Assembly (NCBI RefSeq): GCF_014654205.1 | Contig: NZ_BNAW01000019.1 | Location: 62,001 to 126,000, forward strand | Origin: Amycolatopsis bullii | Lineage (GTDB): Bacteria; Actinomycetota; Actinomycetes; Mycobacteriales; Pseudonocardiaceae | Reading direction: 5' to 3' | Length of the DNA stretch: 64,000 nucleotides | Shown here: piece after piece, positions 7,908 through 14,723 of the stretch | Layout: each line of letters begins with the position of its first letter | Position numbering within the stretch: position 1 is the stretch's first letter | Notes under the pieces: model-generated | Told to the model about the DNA's origin: nothing | The model's input: the letters and a program-made list of their open reading frames with translations, nothing else | Database searches by the model: none | Position numbers and translations under genes: made by a program

Positions 7908-8432
7908 TCACGAGACCGCGTCCGAATCCGGGCTCTCCAGCTCGAACAGCGCCACGCTCGCGCTGACCCGCACCGTTCCCGGCGTCCTCGGCGGCTGAGC
8001 CGCCGCGTGCAGCTCCTCGCTCAGCGCCGTGGCCTTCTCCAGCAACCGCGCCCACAGCTCCGGGTCCACCCACAGCTCCGCGTCCGTCAACGATGCCCGG
8101 CGGTCCGCCGCCCGCGCGGAAGCTCGTCTCAGCAGTTCGTTCGCGATCGCCTTCGTCAGGAGCTTCTCCTCGCCCGGCGATCGGCTGGTCAGACGCCTCC
8201 CCGAGTCCGGCTGGTGGCGGTAGCGCTTGGCCCGCCCGCCGCGGATGTGGACTTCCTCCGCCACCTCCAGCAGGCCCGCGTCGTGCAGCCTGCGGACGTG
8301 GTAGCTCACGTTCGCCTGCGTCTCGCCGAGCTCGCGGGCCGCCTCCGCCGCGCTCAGCGCTGTGCCCGTCAACAGCGACAGGATGCGCAAGCGGAGCGGG
8401 TGGGCCAGCACCCGGAGGTGGTCGTGGGGCAT
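7908..8432 (-). CDS. ArsR-type winged-helix regulator
   Basis: A 174-residue DNA-binding protein. The N-terminal winged helix (LRVLAHPLRLRILSLL, then SAAEAARELGETQANVSYHVRRLHDAGLL) is typical of ArsR/HTH_20 regulators. The C-terminal half is helical and charged with no Cys-based metal site, so a metal-sensing role is unlikely. It lies in front of the MFS gene in the same orientation. A GACTGT-CAA-ACAGTC palindrome lies 17 bases upstream of its start, which fits autoregulation of an export pair. Confidence 0.85.
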   Translation of the reverse strand: MPHDHLRVLAHPLRLRILSLLTGTALSAAEAARELGETQANVSYHVRRLHDAGLLEVAEEVHIRGGRAKRYRHQPDSGRRLTSRSPGEEKLLTKAIANELLRRASARAADRRASLTDAELWVDPELWARLLEKATALSEELHAAAQPPRTPGTVRVSASVALFELESPDSDAVS

Positions 8433-8448
8433 GGCACCAGTGAACCAC

Positions 8449-8463
8449 GACTGTCAAACAGTC
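8449..8463. promoter_or_regulatory. Palindromic operator candidate before the ArsR-type gene
   Basis: An inverted repeat with perfect 6-bp arms, GACTGT and ACAGTC, separated by CAA. Read on the minus strand it includes a TTGACA hexamer that could serve as a -35, so a bound regulator would block transcription of the regulator/MFS pair. It lies between the pqqB stop and the regulator start. Confidence 0.5.
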
Positions 8464-8472
8464 ATTTGGGGG

Positions 8473-9294
8473 TCAGAGGGTGAACCGAGAGCCGTCCGGT
8501 GGGAGCGTTGCACCCGCGGCCAGGACCGCCGCGTGCTCGGGGGACGCCGGGTCGAGGACCGGGTTCGTGTTGTTGACGTGCGTGAACGCCCACCGCCGCC
8601 CGGCCACCCGGGGCAGGCCGGCCGTGATCGGCAGGTGGCCCATCGCGAGCTGGTCCGGGCCGCCCACCCCGGCCATCTCGTCCGGCGCGTAGAACGTCCC
8701 GTCCAGCAGCACCAGCGAAGCGTCGGCGACGAACTCGTCGAACCCCGCGGGCCAGCTGCGCAGGCACGGCGCGTACACCAGCACGCCACCGGTCGCCGGG
8801 TCCGAGATGCGGTACGCGACCACCCAGGGGCCATCGGAAGCCGAGGCGTACTTCGGCCGCTTGTCGCTCACCGGCAGCACCTCGACCCGCAGGCCCGGAA
8901 GGTCCACAACGGACGACCACGTCCAGCCGCCGTAGCTGTCCACGACAGAAGAAAACGGCGACAACGCGGTCAGCACCGCCGGTGGCGCCCACACCGGCAG
9001 GCCGCCCGACTCGCGCAACATCAGCAGGCCCAGCGTGTGGTCGAGTTCGGCGTCCGTGAGCAGCACCCCGCGCAGCGGGATCTCGCGCGGCCCGGGCCCG
9101 GCCCGCAGCTCCGGCGTCCCGAGGATCTGCGCCCGGATGTCCGGGGAGCAGTTCAGCAGGTACCAGCCGTCGCCCGCGCTGATCGCGGCGCAGTCCTGCG
9201 TGCGCGGCGGCAGCCCCGCTGTGCACAGAACGCACGCACAGTTCCACTGTGGACACCCGCCGCCCGCCGCGGTGCCGAGCAGGATCACCTTCAC
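8473..9294 (-). CDS. pqqB: PqqB, PQQ biosynthesis metallo-beta-lactamase-fold protein
   Basis: A 273-residue protein of the PqqB family, a metallo-beta-lactamase-fold protein of PQQ biosynthesis proposed to act as a hydroxylase on the Glu-Tyr-derived intermediate. It opens MKVILLGTAAGGGCPQWNCACVLC, the diagnostic PqqB start with a Cys-rich zinc-binding segment, and contains LTDAELDHTLGLLMLRES in place of the usual HxHxDH metal motif, as PqqB proteins do, plus FTHVNNTNP near the end. The GTG at 9294 overlaps the pqqE stop by 4 bases (GTGA), which fixes the start. It is the last gene of the pqqA-C-D-E-B operon. Confidence 0.95.
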   Translation of the reverse strand: MKVILLGTAAGGGCPQWNCACVLCTAGLPPRTQDCAAISAGDGWYLLNCSPDIRAQILGTPELRAGPGPREIPLRGVLLTDAELDHTLGLLMLRESGGLPVWAPPAVLTALSPFSSVVDSYGGWTWSSVVDLPGLRVEVLPVSDKRPKYASASDGPWVVAYRISDPATGGVLVYAPCLRSWPAGFDEFVADASLVLLDGTFYAPDEMAGVGGPDQLAMGHLPITAGLPRVAGRRWAFTHVNNTNPVLDPASPEHAAVLAAGATLPPDGSRFTL

Positions 9295-10355
9295 CGGCGC
9301 ATGACCAGGTCGGAGACACCGGGGCGGGACAAGACCAGATCGACCAGCGCGCGCTGCGGCGACCGCGAGCACACCGGGTCGGTGGCCGCGGCGTCGCCGG
9401 TGAGCAGGAACGCCTGGCAGCGGCAGCCGCCGAAGTCGAGCCCGCGGCGGTCGCACGTGCGGCACGGCTCGGCCATCCACTCCTCGCCGCGGTAGGCGTT
9501 GAACGACGGCGACTCGTACCAGATCTCCGACAACGGAGTATCCCGTACCGAGGACAGCGCAAGCGTCGAGATCGCCGACGCCGCCGGGCACGGCAGCACG
9601 GTCCCGTCCGGCGCCACCGTCAGCTGCCGCGCACCCCAGCCGTACATGCACGGCTTCGGGTACGGCTCGTGGTAGTCGGCGACGACGTAGACGATCTCCA
9701 TCGTCCCCCGCAACCGGGAAACCGCCGCGCGGACCACCGGCTCGGCCGCGGCCAGCTGGGCAGCGGTCGGCATCAGCGCGTCCCGGTTGCGCAGCGCCCA
9801 GCCGTAGTACTGCGTGTTCGCCAGTTCCAGCCGGTCCGCGCCCATCCGCTCGGCCAGCTCGATGATCCCGGGCAGCTGGTCGTGGTTCTGCCGGTGCAGC
9901 ACGACGTTCAGCGACAGCGGCAGCCCGGCTTCCTTCACCAGCGCGGCCGCCACCAGCTTGCGGTCGTGCGCCTTGGCCCCGGCCAGCAGGTCGGCTCGCT
10001 CCCGCGTCGCACCCTGCGCCGACAGCTGGACGTGCGCCAGCCCGCGCGAAACGAGGTCGTCGAGCCGCGCGGCCGTCAGGCCGAGTCCCGAGGTGACCAG
10101 GTTGACGTAACAGCCGAGCTCGTGCGCGTGGGAGACCAGCGCGGGCAGGTCCGGCCGGAGCAACGGCTCACCGCCGGACATGTGCACTTGGAGCACACCC
10201 AGTTCCCGCGCCTGGGACAGCACCGACAGCCATTCCTCAGTGGACAGCTCGACGTCCCGGGTGGTCAGTTCGACCGGGTTGGAGCAATAAGGACAGTGCA
10301 GCGGACAGCGGTGGGTCAGCTCGGCCAGCAGGCCCAGCGGCGGGCTCACGTCCAT
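9291..10355 (-). CDS. pqqE: PqqE, radical SAM enzyme of PQQ biosynthesis
   Basis: A 354-residue cytosolic radical SAM enzyme that cross-links Glu and Tyr side chains of the PqqA peptide, the first committed step of PQQ formation. The 4Fe-4S/SAM site is Cys17-x3-Cys21-x2-Cys24 (RCPLHCPYC). SGGEPLLRPDL follows at about residue 60. The C-terminal SPASM part has auxiliary cluster cysteines in PCPAAS, CRTCDRRGLDFGGCRCQAF and PVCSRS. The ATG at 10355 overlaps the end of pqqD by 10 bases. The neighbouring pqqD supplies the peptide chaperone, so the module is complete for peptide modification. Confidence 0.96.
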   Translation of the reverse strand: MDVSPPLGLLAELTHRCPLHCPYCSNPVELTTRDVELSTEEWLSVLSQARELGVLQVHMSGGEPLLRPDLPALVSHAHELGCYVNLVTSGLGLTAARLDDLVSRGLAHVQLSAQGATRERADLLAGAKAHDRKLVAAALVKEAGLPLSLNVVLHRQNHDQLPGIIELAERMGADRLELANTQYYGWALRNRDALMPTAAQLAAAEPVVRAAVSRLRGTMEIVYVVADYHEPYPKPCMYGWGARQLTVAPDGTVLPCPAASAISTLALSSVRDTPLSEIWYESPSFNAYRGEEWMAEPCRTCDRRGLDFGGCRCQAFLLTGDAAATDPVCSRSPQRALVDLVLSRPGVSDLVMRR

Positions 10356-10612
10356 GCGACGACCCGCCGTTCACCCAGCCGGGACAGCACCGCGAGGACG
10401 TCCTGCGCGACGACACCGGTGTAGCGCAGGGAAAGCGCCGTCGTGATCTCGGTGACGGATCGGGCGCCGTCGCACAGTTCGAGCACCGCGGCCGCCGTGG
10501 CGTTCGGGACCAGGACACCCTCGGGGAACAGCAGCACGTGCGTCTCCCGGACGTGGTCGAAGGACAGCCGCACGCCGCGGCGCAACCGGGGAACGGACTC
10601 GGCGGTGATCAC
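10346..10612 (-). CDS. pqqD: PqqD, peptide chaperone (RiPP recognition element)
   Basis: An 88-residue protein that binds the PqqA peptide and presents it to PqqE. It has the RRE architecture: an N-terminal beta sheet (PRLRRGVRLSFDHVRETHVLLFPEGVL) and a C-terminal helix-turn-helix-like region (AAAVLELCDGARSVTEITTALSL). The GTG at 10612 overlaps the pqqC stop by 4 bases and gives the normal PqqD length; longer in-frame extensions run into pqqC. It is a separate gene here, not fused to PqqC as in some bacteria. Confidence 0.94.
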   Translation of the reverse strand: MITAESVPRLRRGVRLSFDHVRETHVLLFPEGVLVPNATAAAVLELCDGARSVTEITTALSLRYTGVVAQDVLAVLSRLGERRVVAWT

Positions 10613-11298
10613 GCGGCCGCCCGTTCGATCGCGTCGAGCATCGACCACAGGACGTCGCACTTGAACGACAGCGCGGCGATCGCGCGGTCCTGCTGTTCGC
10701 GCGTGACGCAGTGGCGGACCACGATGTCGAGCGTGTCCTTGCCTTCGCCGGAAACCTTGTCGATGCGGTTGGTGAAGTAGGCGAGGTCCTCGGGGGAGAT
10801 CCACGCGTAGTGCGCGAGCATGTCCGCGACCCGCTGCTGCATCAGGTGCCCGGCGAACATCTCGGTCAGTCCCGAGGCGACGGCCTCCCACCACGGTTTC
10901 GTCCGGGCGAAAGTCACGTACGCGTCCACGGCGAACCGGACCCCGGGAGCGACGTGCCGCTCATCGAGAACCTCGTCGCGGGACAACCCGACGGCCGTGC
11001 ACAGCCGCAGCCAGCGCTCGATCCCGCCGGTGCCGGCGCTCACGCCGTCGTGGTAGACGATCCGGTCGAGCCACTGCCGGCGGATCTCCGGCAGTGGGCA
11101 GTTGCTGATGATCGCCGCGTCCTTCTGCGGCAGCACGCACTGGTAGTACCAGCGGTTCGCCGCCCAGACCCGCAGCGCGCGCTCGTCGAGCTCGCCCGCG
11201 TGCAGCCGGCGGTGGAACGGGTGCGTTCCCCAGTACCGGCCGGAAAGACCGCGCAGGGCGTCGATGAATGCGCTTTCCGGAAGTGGCTCGACCGGCAT
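10609..11298 (-). CDS. pqqC: PqqC, pyrroloquinoline-quinone synthase
   Basis: A 229-residue cofactorless oxidase that performs the last step of PQQ synthesis, ring closure and eight-electron oxidation of AHQQ. The protein is nearly all helical and shows the family stretches YWGTHPFHRRLHAGEL, WAANRWYYQCVLPQKDAAI, RQWLDRIVYHDG and LPEIRR. The conserved late segment ISPEDLAYFTNRIDKVSGEGKDTLDIV is also present. The start at 11298 lies 3 bases after the pqqA stop, and the end overlaps pqqD, so all pqq genes from pqqA onward should be on one message. Confidence 0.95.
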   Translation of the reverse strand: MPVEPLPESAFIDALRGLSGRYWGTHPFHRRLHAGELDERALRVWAANRWYYQCVLPQKDAAIISNCPLPEIRRQWLDRIVYHDGVSAGTGGIERWLRLCTAVGLSRDEVLDERHVAPGVRFAVDAYVTFARTKPWWEAVASGLTEMFAGHLMQQRVADMLAHYAWISPEDLAYFTNRIDKVSGEGKDTLDIVVRHCVTREQQDRAIAALSFKCDVLWSMLDAIERAAA

Positions 11299-11301
11299 CG
11301 G

Positions 11302-11388
11302 TCAGTCCGCCATGCGGGCCGCGTAGGCGGTGACCTCCATCGGGGTTTCGTACTCGACGAAGTCCGGGGTGGTCCACTCCTCGGTCAT
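11302..11388 (-). CDS. pqqA: PqqA, 28-residue precursor peptide of PQQ
   Basis: A 28-codon gene, short enough to be missed easily, encoding MTEEWTTPDFVEYETPMEVT followed by AYAARMAD. It carries the invariant Glu-x3-Tyr pair (Glu18, Tyr22 in EVTAY) whose side chains are cross-linked by PqqE to form the PQQ skeleton, within a typical PqqA context (W5, TPDFVEYETP). A GAGGAG ribosome site lies 7 bases upstream of the ATG. It heads the operon and is followed 3 bases later by pqqC. A minus-strand -10 TAGGGT (11424-11429) stands before it. Confidence 0.95.
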   Translation of the reverse strand: MTEEWTTPDFVEYETPMEVTAYAARMAD

Positions 11389-11423
11389 GGCCTGCTCCTC
11401 TTCTCCGGGGGCTGATCGTCGCC

Positions 11424-11483
11424 ACCCTAGGAGCGGGAAGAGCCGCCTGACCAGCATTTTCGCCCCGCTTTCGGAAAGTTTCC
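11424..11483 (-). promoter_or_regulatory. Upstream region of the pqq operon: -10 element and small palindrome
   Basis: On the minus strand a TAGGGT hexamer (11429 down to 11424) lies about 36 bases before the pqqA ATG and could be the -10; no clear -35 is visible. Further upstream, GGAAA-G-TTTCC (11473-11483) is an 11-bp perfect inverted repeat and a possible regulator site. Both calls are by eye. Confidence 0.35.
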
Positions 11484-11517
11484 TTCCGATGGGGGAGCAA
11501 ACGTGCCGATGAGCGGG

Positions 11518-12882
11518 CTACCTTACTGCAGCTTCGAGTTCCACCAAGGCTGTGTCGAGGTGTGTCAGGATTCGCTGCAGGTGCGGAACGCTGCGGCGGC
11601 AGCCGGTGATGCCGAAGTCGAGGTGGTCGCCGTTGCTGGTCAGCGTGATGTTCACGGCCTGGCCGTCGAGCAGCACCGAGGCCGGGTAGATGCCGTCGAG
11701 CTGGGCGCCGTTCCAGTACATCTGCTTGCGCGGGCCGGGCACGTTCGAGATCACCAGGTTGAACGGCGGCCGCGTGTTCTTCACGATGCCGGGGATCGGC
11801 GAGATGCCGAGCTGCGCGACGTTCACCGCGGACAGCAGCAGCGTCTGCACCGGCGTCAGCTCCGAGAACAGCCGCTTGCCGTTGCGCATCGACTGGTGGA
11901 TGGTGACGAGCCGCTTGCCCGCGTCCGGCAGGTCGGTGGCCAGGTTGCACAGCAGCGCGCCGATGTTGTTGCCGGCCGCCTCGCCCGGGTCGTTCTGGCG
12001 GCGCAGCGACACCGGCACCATCGCGATGAGCGGCGCGTCCGGCAGGGCGCGCTGTTCGATCAGGTAGTCCCGCAGCGCACCCGAGCACATCGCGAGCACG
12101 ACGTCGTTGCGCGACACCCCGGCCGCGGTGGCCACCTGCCGGACGCGGTCCAGCGGCCACTTCTGCGCCGCGAACCGCCGCGCGCCGCCGATCGGCACGT
12201 TCAGCATCGTCTTCGGCGCCTGCCCCGGCAGGGTCAGGGTGTGTTCACCGAACGCCTCCCGCGCCACCTTCATCGCGGCCGGCGCCAGGCTCGCGAGCTG
12301 GTTGGCGGTCTTGCGCGCGGTCCCGAGCAGCGACCGCGGGCGCTTTTCGCGCTCGCCGCCGGGCTCGCGCCGGGTGCCCCACCACGGCGGGCAGTCCCTG
12401 TCCGCCGGGTCGTCCGAGAGGGTGCCCTGCAGCTGGCGCAACGCCGAAACGCCGTCCATCAGCGCGTGGTGGACCTTGGTGTAGACGGCGAACCGGCCGT
12501 CGTCGAGGCCCTCGATGAGGTGGGTCTCCCAGAGCGGCCGGTGCCGGTCGAGCAGGGTGCTGTGCCAGCGGCCGGTCAGCTCGAGCAGCTCGCGGACGCG
12601 GCCCGGCCGCGGCAGCGCCGAATGCCGGAAGTGGTAGTCGAGTTCGAGGTTGTCGTCGGTCGCCCAGGCCACGTGGCCCATCGTGTTCACCGGCCGGGCC
12701 GGGCGGCGCCGGAACACCGAGCGCATGTTGTCCGATTCGAGGAGGCTGTTCCGGACATCGCGCAGGTACTCGTCGCCCGCGCCCTCGGGTTTCTTGAACA
12801 GCTGGAGACCGCCCACGTGCATCGGATGCTCGCGCGTTTCGACGAGGAGGAACATCGAATCGGTCACGGGCATCATCGCCAT
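11518..12882 (-). CDS. Wax ester synthase/diacylglycerol acyltransferase (WS/DGAT)
   Basis: A 454-residue bifunctional acyltransferase of the bacterial WS/DGAT family, which makes triacylglycerol or wax esters from acyl-CoA at the membrane or lipid-droplet surface. The catalytic HHxxxDG motif is KVHHALMDG, with His138, His139 and Asp143. Other family marks are PMHVGGLQLF near the N-terminus, the PLWETHLIEGL segment, and the C-terminal NLVISNVPGPRKQMYWNGA. The ATG at 12882 has a GAGAGGTGATG stretch upstream. Length is normal for the family. It is divergent from the TPP enzyme operon and stands alone. Confidence 0.93.
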   Translation of the reverse strand: MAMMPVTDSMFLLVETREHPMHVGGLQLFKKPEGAGDEYLRDVRNSLLESDNMRSVFRRRPARPVNTMGHVAWATDDNLELDYHFRHSALPRPGRVRELLELTGRWHSTLLDRHRPLWETHLIEGLDDGRFAVYTKVHHALMDGVSALRQLQGTLSDDPADRDCPPWWGTRREPGGEREKRPRSLLGTARKTANQLASLAPAAMKVAREAFGEHTLTLPGQAPKTMLNVPIGGARRFAAQKWPLDRVRQVATAAGVSRNDVVLAMCSGALRDYLIEQRALPDAPLIAMVPVSLRRQNDPGEAAGNNIGALLCNLATDLPDAGKRLVTIHQSMRNGKRLFSELTPVQTLLLSAVNVAQLGISPIPGIVKNTRPPFNLVISNVPGPRKQMYWNGAQLDGIYPASVLLDGQAVNITLTSNGDHLDFGITGCRRSVPHLQRILTHLDTALVELEAAVR

Positions 12883-13063
12883 GGGACATCACCTCTCGAG
12901 CTCGGCACGCCGACTCTACGCGCTCGGCGGCCGCCGGTGGATCACGTTCTACTCCGCCTCGGATGACCGCCCGCGGCGCAGGGGAAACGTCCGTGCCACC
13001 GATGGCCGAACGCGGGTGATCGGCGGCGGGGCTGGCGTGAGCCAACCCTCGTCGAGGGGCCGA

Positions 13064-13093
13064 TTGCCAGATCGTTGAACGATCTGGCAGTAT
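13064..13093 (+). promoter_or_regulatory. Promoter with 25-bp palindromic operator for the TPP-HyuAB operon
   Basis: A perfect inverted repeat with 12-bp arms (left arm TGCCAGATCGTT, 13065-13076; right arm 13078-13089) surrounds one central base. A plausible -35 TTGCCA (13064-13069) and -10 CAGTAT (13088-13093) are separated by 18 bases, and the palindrome fills the space between them. The start point would be at or next to the GTG at 13101, giving a leaderless message. The GntR protein at the end of the operon (19228-19941) is the most likely ligand-responsive repressor. Confidence 0.6.
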
Positions 13094-13100
13094 CCGCGCC

Positions 13101-14723
13101 GTGGCTGTGAGTGGTGCTCGGGAGCTGGTGGACGCGCTGGAAGCGCTCGGAACGGAGATCGTCTTCGGCCTTCCGGGGGTGCACAACCTGCCACTGTGGG
13201 AAGCGCTCGGTGAAACCCGCATCAAGCTGGTCGGCGTTCGCCACGAACAGACCGCCGGGTACGCCGCCGACGGCTACGCCCGCGCCACCGGCAAGCTCGG
13301 CGTCGCGCTGGTCACCACCGGCCCCGGCGCGGCCAACACCCTCGGCGCGGTCGGCGAAGCCATGGCGTCGGCGGCTCCGGTACTGGTCATCGCGACCGAC
13401 ATCCCGTCGACGCTGCGGCGGCCCGGCGTCGTCCGCGGTGTGCTGCACGAGACGTCCGACCAGCAGGCGATGTTCGCGCCGGTGACCAAGGGCGGCTTCA
13501 CCGTGCGGGCCCCGGACCAGATCGGCACCACCGTCCACCGCGCCGCCCGGCTCGCCCAGCTGCCGCAGAGCGGCCCGGTCTACCTCGGCGTGCCGACCGA
13601 CTACCTGCGCGAACAGGTGCCGCACCGGCGTCCGCCCGCCCCGCACCGCAAGCCCGACGTCGACGTCCCCGACCTCGCGCGGGCCGAGGCGATGCTGTCC
13701 GACGCGGACCAACCGCTGATCTGGGCCGGCGGCGGCGCGCTGCGCTCGGGCGCGGGCGAGGCGATTGGGGCCCTCGCCGAGAAGCTCGCCGCGCCGGTGA
13801 TCACCACGTTCGCCGCCCGCGGGCTGCTGCCGCTCGACCACCCGTGCCTGGCGCCGAACCCGGTGCACACGCCGGAGGTCGGCGAGCTGTGGGACGAAGC
13901 CGACGTCGTGCTGGCCATCGGCACCGACTTCGACGGCCTGATGACGCAGAACTGGCGGATGCCGCAGCCGCCCCGGCTGATCGCGGTCAACGTCGACGCC
14001 GACGACGCCGCGAAGAACTACCGGCCCGACCTCACGCTGGTCGGCGACGCGCGCTCGATCGTCGAGCGGCTGCTGCCGAAGCAGCGGGACGGCCTCGACG
14101 ACGTCACGCTGCGGCTGGCCGGGATCGGCCGGCGCGTGCGCCAGCGGATTCGCGACGAGGAACCGCAGGCCTACGACTTCCTGTCCACTTTGGACGAGGT
14201 GCTGCCGACGGACGCCGTGCTCGTCTCGGACATGTGCGTCGCCGGGTACTGGGTCGGCGGCTTCCACCGGGTGCGGGCGCCGCGCAAGCTCGCCTACCCG
14301 ATGGGCTGGGGCACCCTCGGCTACGGCTTCCCGGCGTCGCTCGGCGCGGCCGCGGCCGGCACCGGGCGGGCCATCTGCATCACCGGCGACGGCGGTTTCC
14401 TCTACGGCTGCGGCGATCTGGCCACACTGGCGCAGGAGCAGCTGCCGGTCACTGTCGTCCTCGTCGACGACGGCGGGTACGGGATGCTGCGCTACGACCA
14501 GGACCGCGAGGGCCTGCCGCACCGCGGGGTCGACTGGGACAGCCCGGACTTCGTCGGCCTGGCCCGGTCGTTCGGGGTGCACGCCGACCGCGTCTCCGGC
14601 TTCGGGCGGGCGTTCCGGCGGCTGCTCGGCGAGTTCGTCGAGTCGGACGAGCCGAACGTGCTGGTCGTCAAGGCCAAGCTCAAGCCGCCGCTGAACACCT
14701 CGCCGCGGTGGTACCGGACATGA
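13101..14723 (+). CDS. Thiamine diphosphate-dependent enzyme, acetolactate synthase-like
   Basis: A 540-residue three-domain ThDP enzyme: PYR domain about 1-170, central domain about 190-320, PP domain about 360-530. The ThDP-activating Glu is Glu49 (RHEQTAGYAADGYAR). The cofactor Mg motif starts GDGGFLYG at about residue 429 and ends DDGGYGML instead of the common NNxxYG. It is shorter than anabolic acetolactate synthases, and no regulatory subunit gene is adjacent, so a catabolic lyase or decarboxylase role is likelier. The GTG start fits the upstream promoter. It is the first gene of a tight operon with hydantoinase A/B-type subunits, an SDR and GntR; its stop overlaps the next start (ATGA). 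The substrate is unknown. Confidence 0.87.
   Translation: MAVSGARELVDALEALGTEIVFGLPGVHNLPLWEALGETRIKLVGVRHEQTAGYAADGYARATGKLGVALVTTGPGAANTLGAVGEAMASAAPVLVIATDIPSTLRRPGVVRGVLHETSDQQAMFAPVTKGGFTVRAPDQIGTTVHRAARLAQLPQSGPVYLGVPTDYLREQVPHRRPPAPHRKPDVDVPDLARAEAMLSDADQPLIWAGGGALRSGAGEAIGALAEKLAAPVITTFAARGLLPLDHPCLAPNPVHTPEVGELWDEADVVLAIGTDFDGLMTQNWRMPQPPRLIAVNVDADDAAKNYRPDLTLVGDARSIVERLLPKQRDGLDDVTLRLAGIGRRVRQRIRDEEPQAYDFLSTLDEVLPTDAVLVSDMCVAGYWVGGFHRVRAPRKLAYPMGWGTLGYGFPASLGAAAAGTGRAICITGDGGFLYGCGDLATLAQEQLPVTVVLVDDGGYGMLRYDQDREGLPHRGVDWDSPDFVGLARSFGVHADRVSGFGRAFRRLLGEFVESDEPNVLVVKAKLKPPLNTSPRWYRT

Noticed and set aside
10346-10894. Longer PqqD reading frame
   Set aside because: The extension runs through pqqC in another frame; the GTG at 10612 with GTGA overlap gives the normal PqqD size.
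12942-14582. Long minus-strand frame opposite the TPP enzyme
   Set aside because: Low-complexity Arg/Gln/Val-rich translation with no motif, fully antisense to a gene with clear ThDP landmarks.
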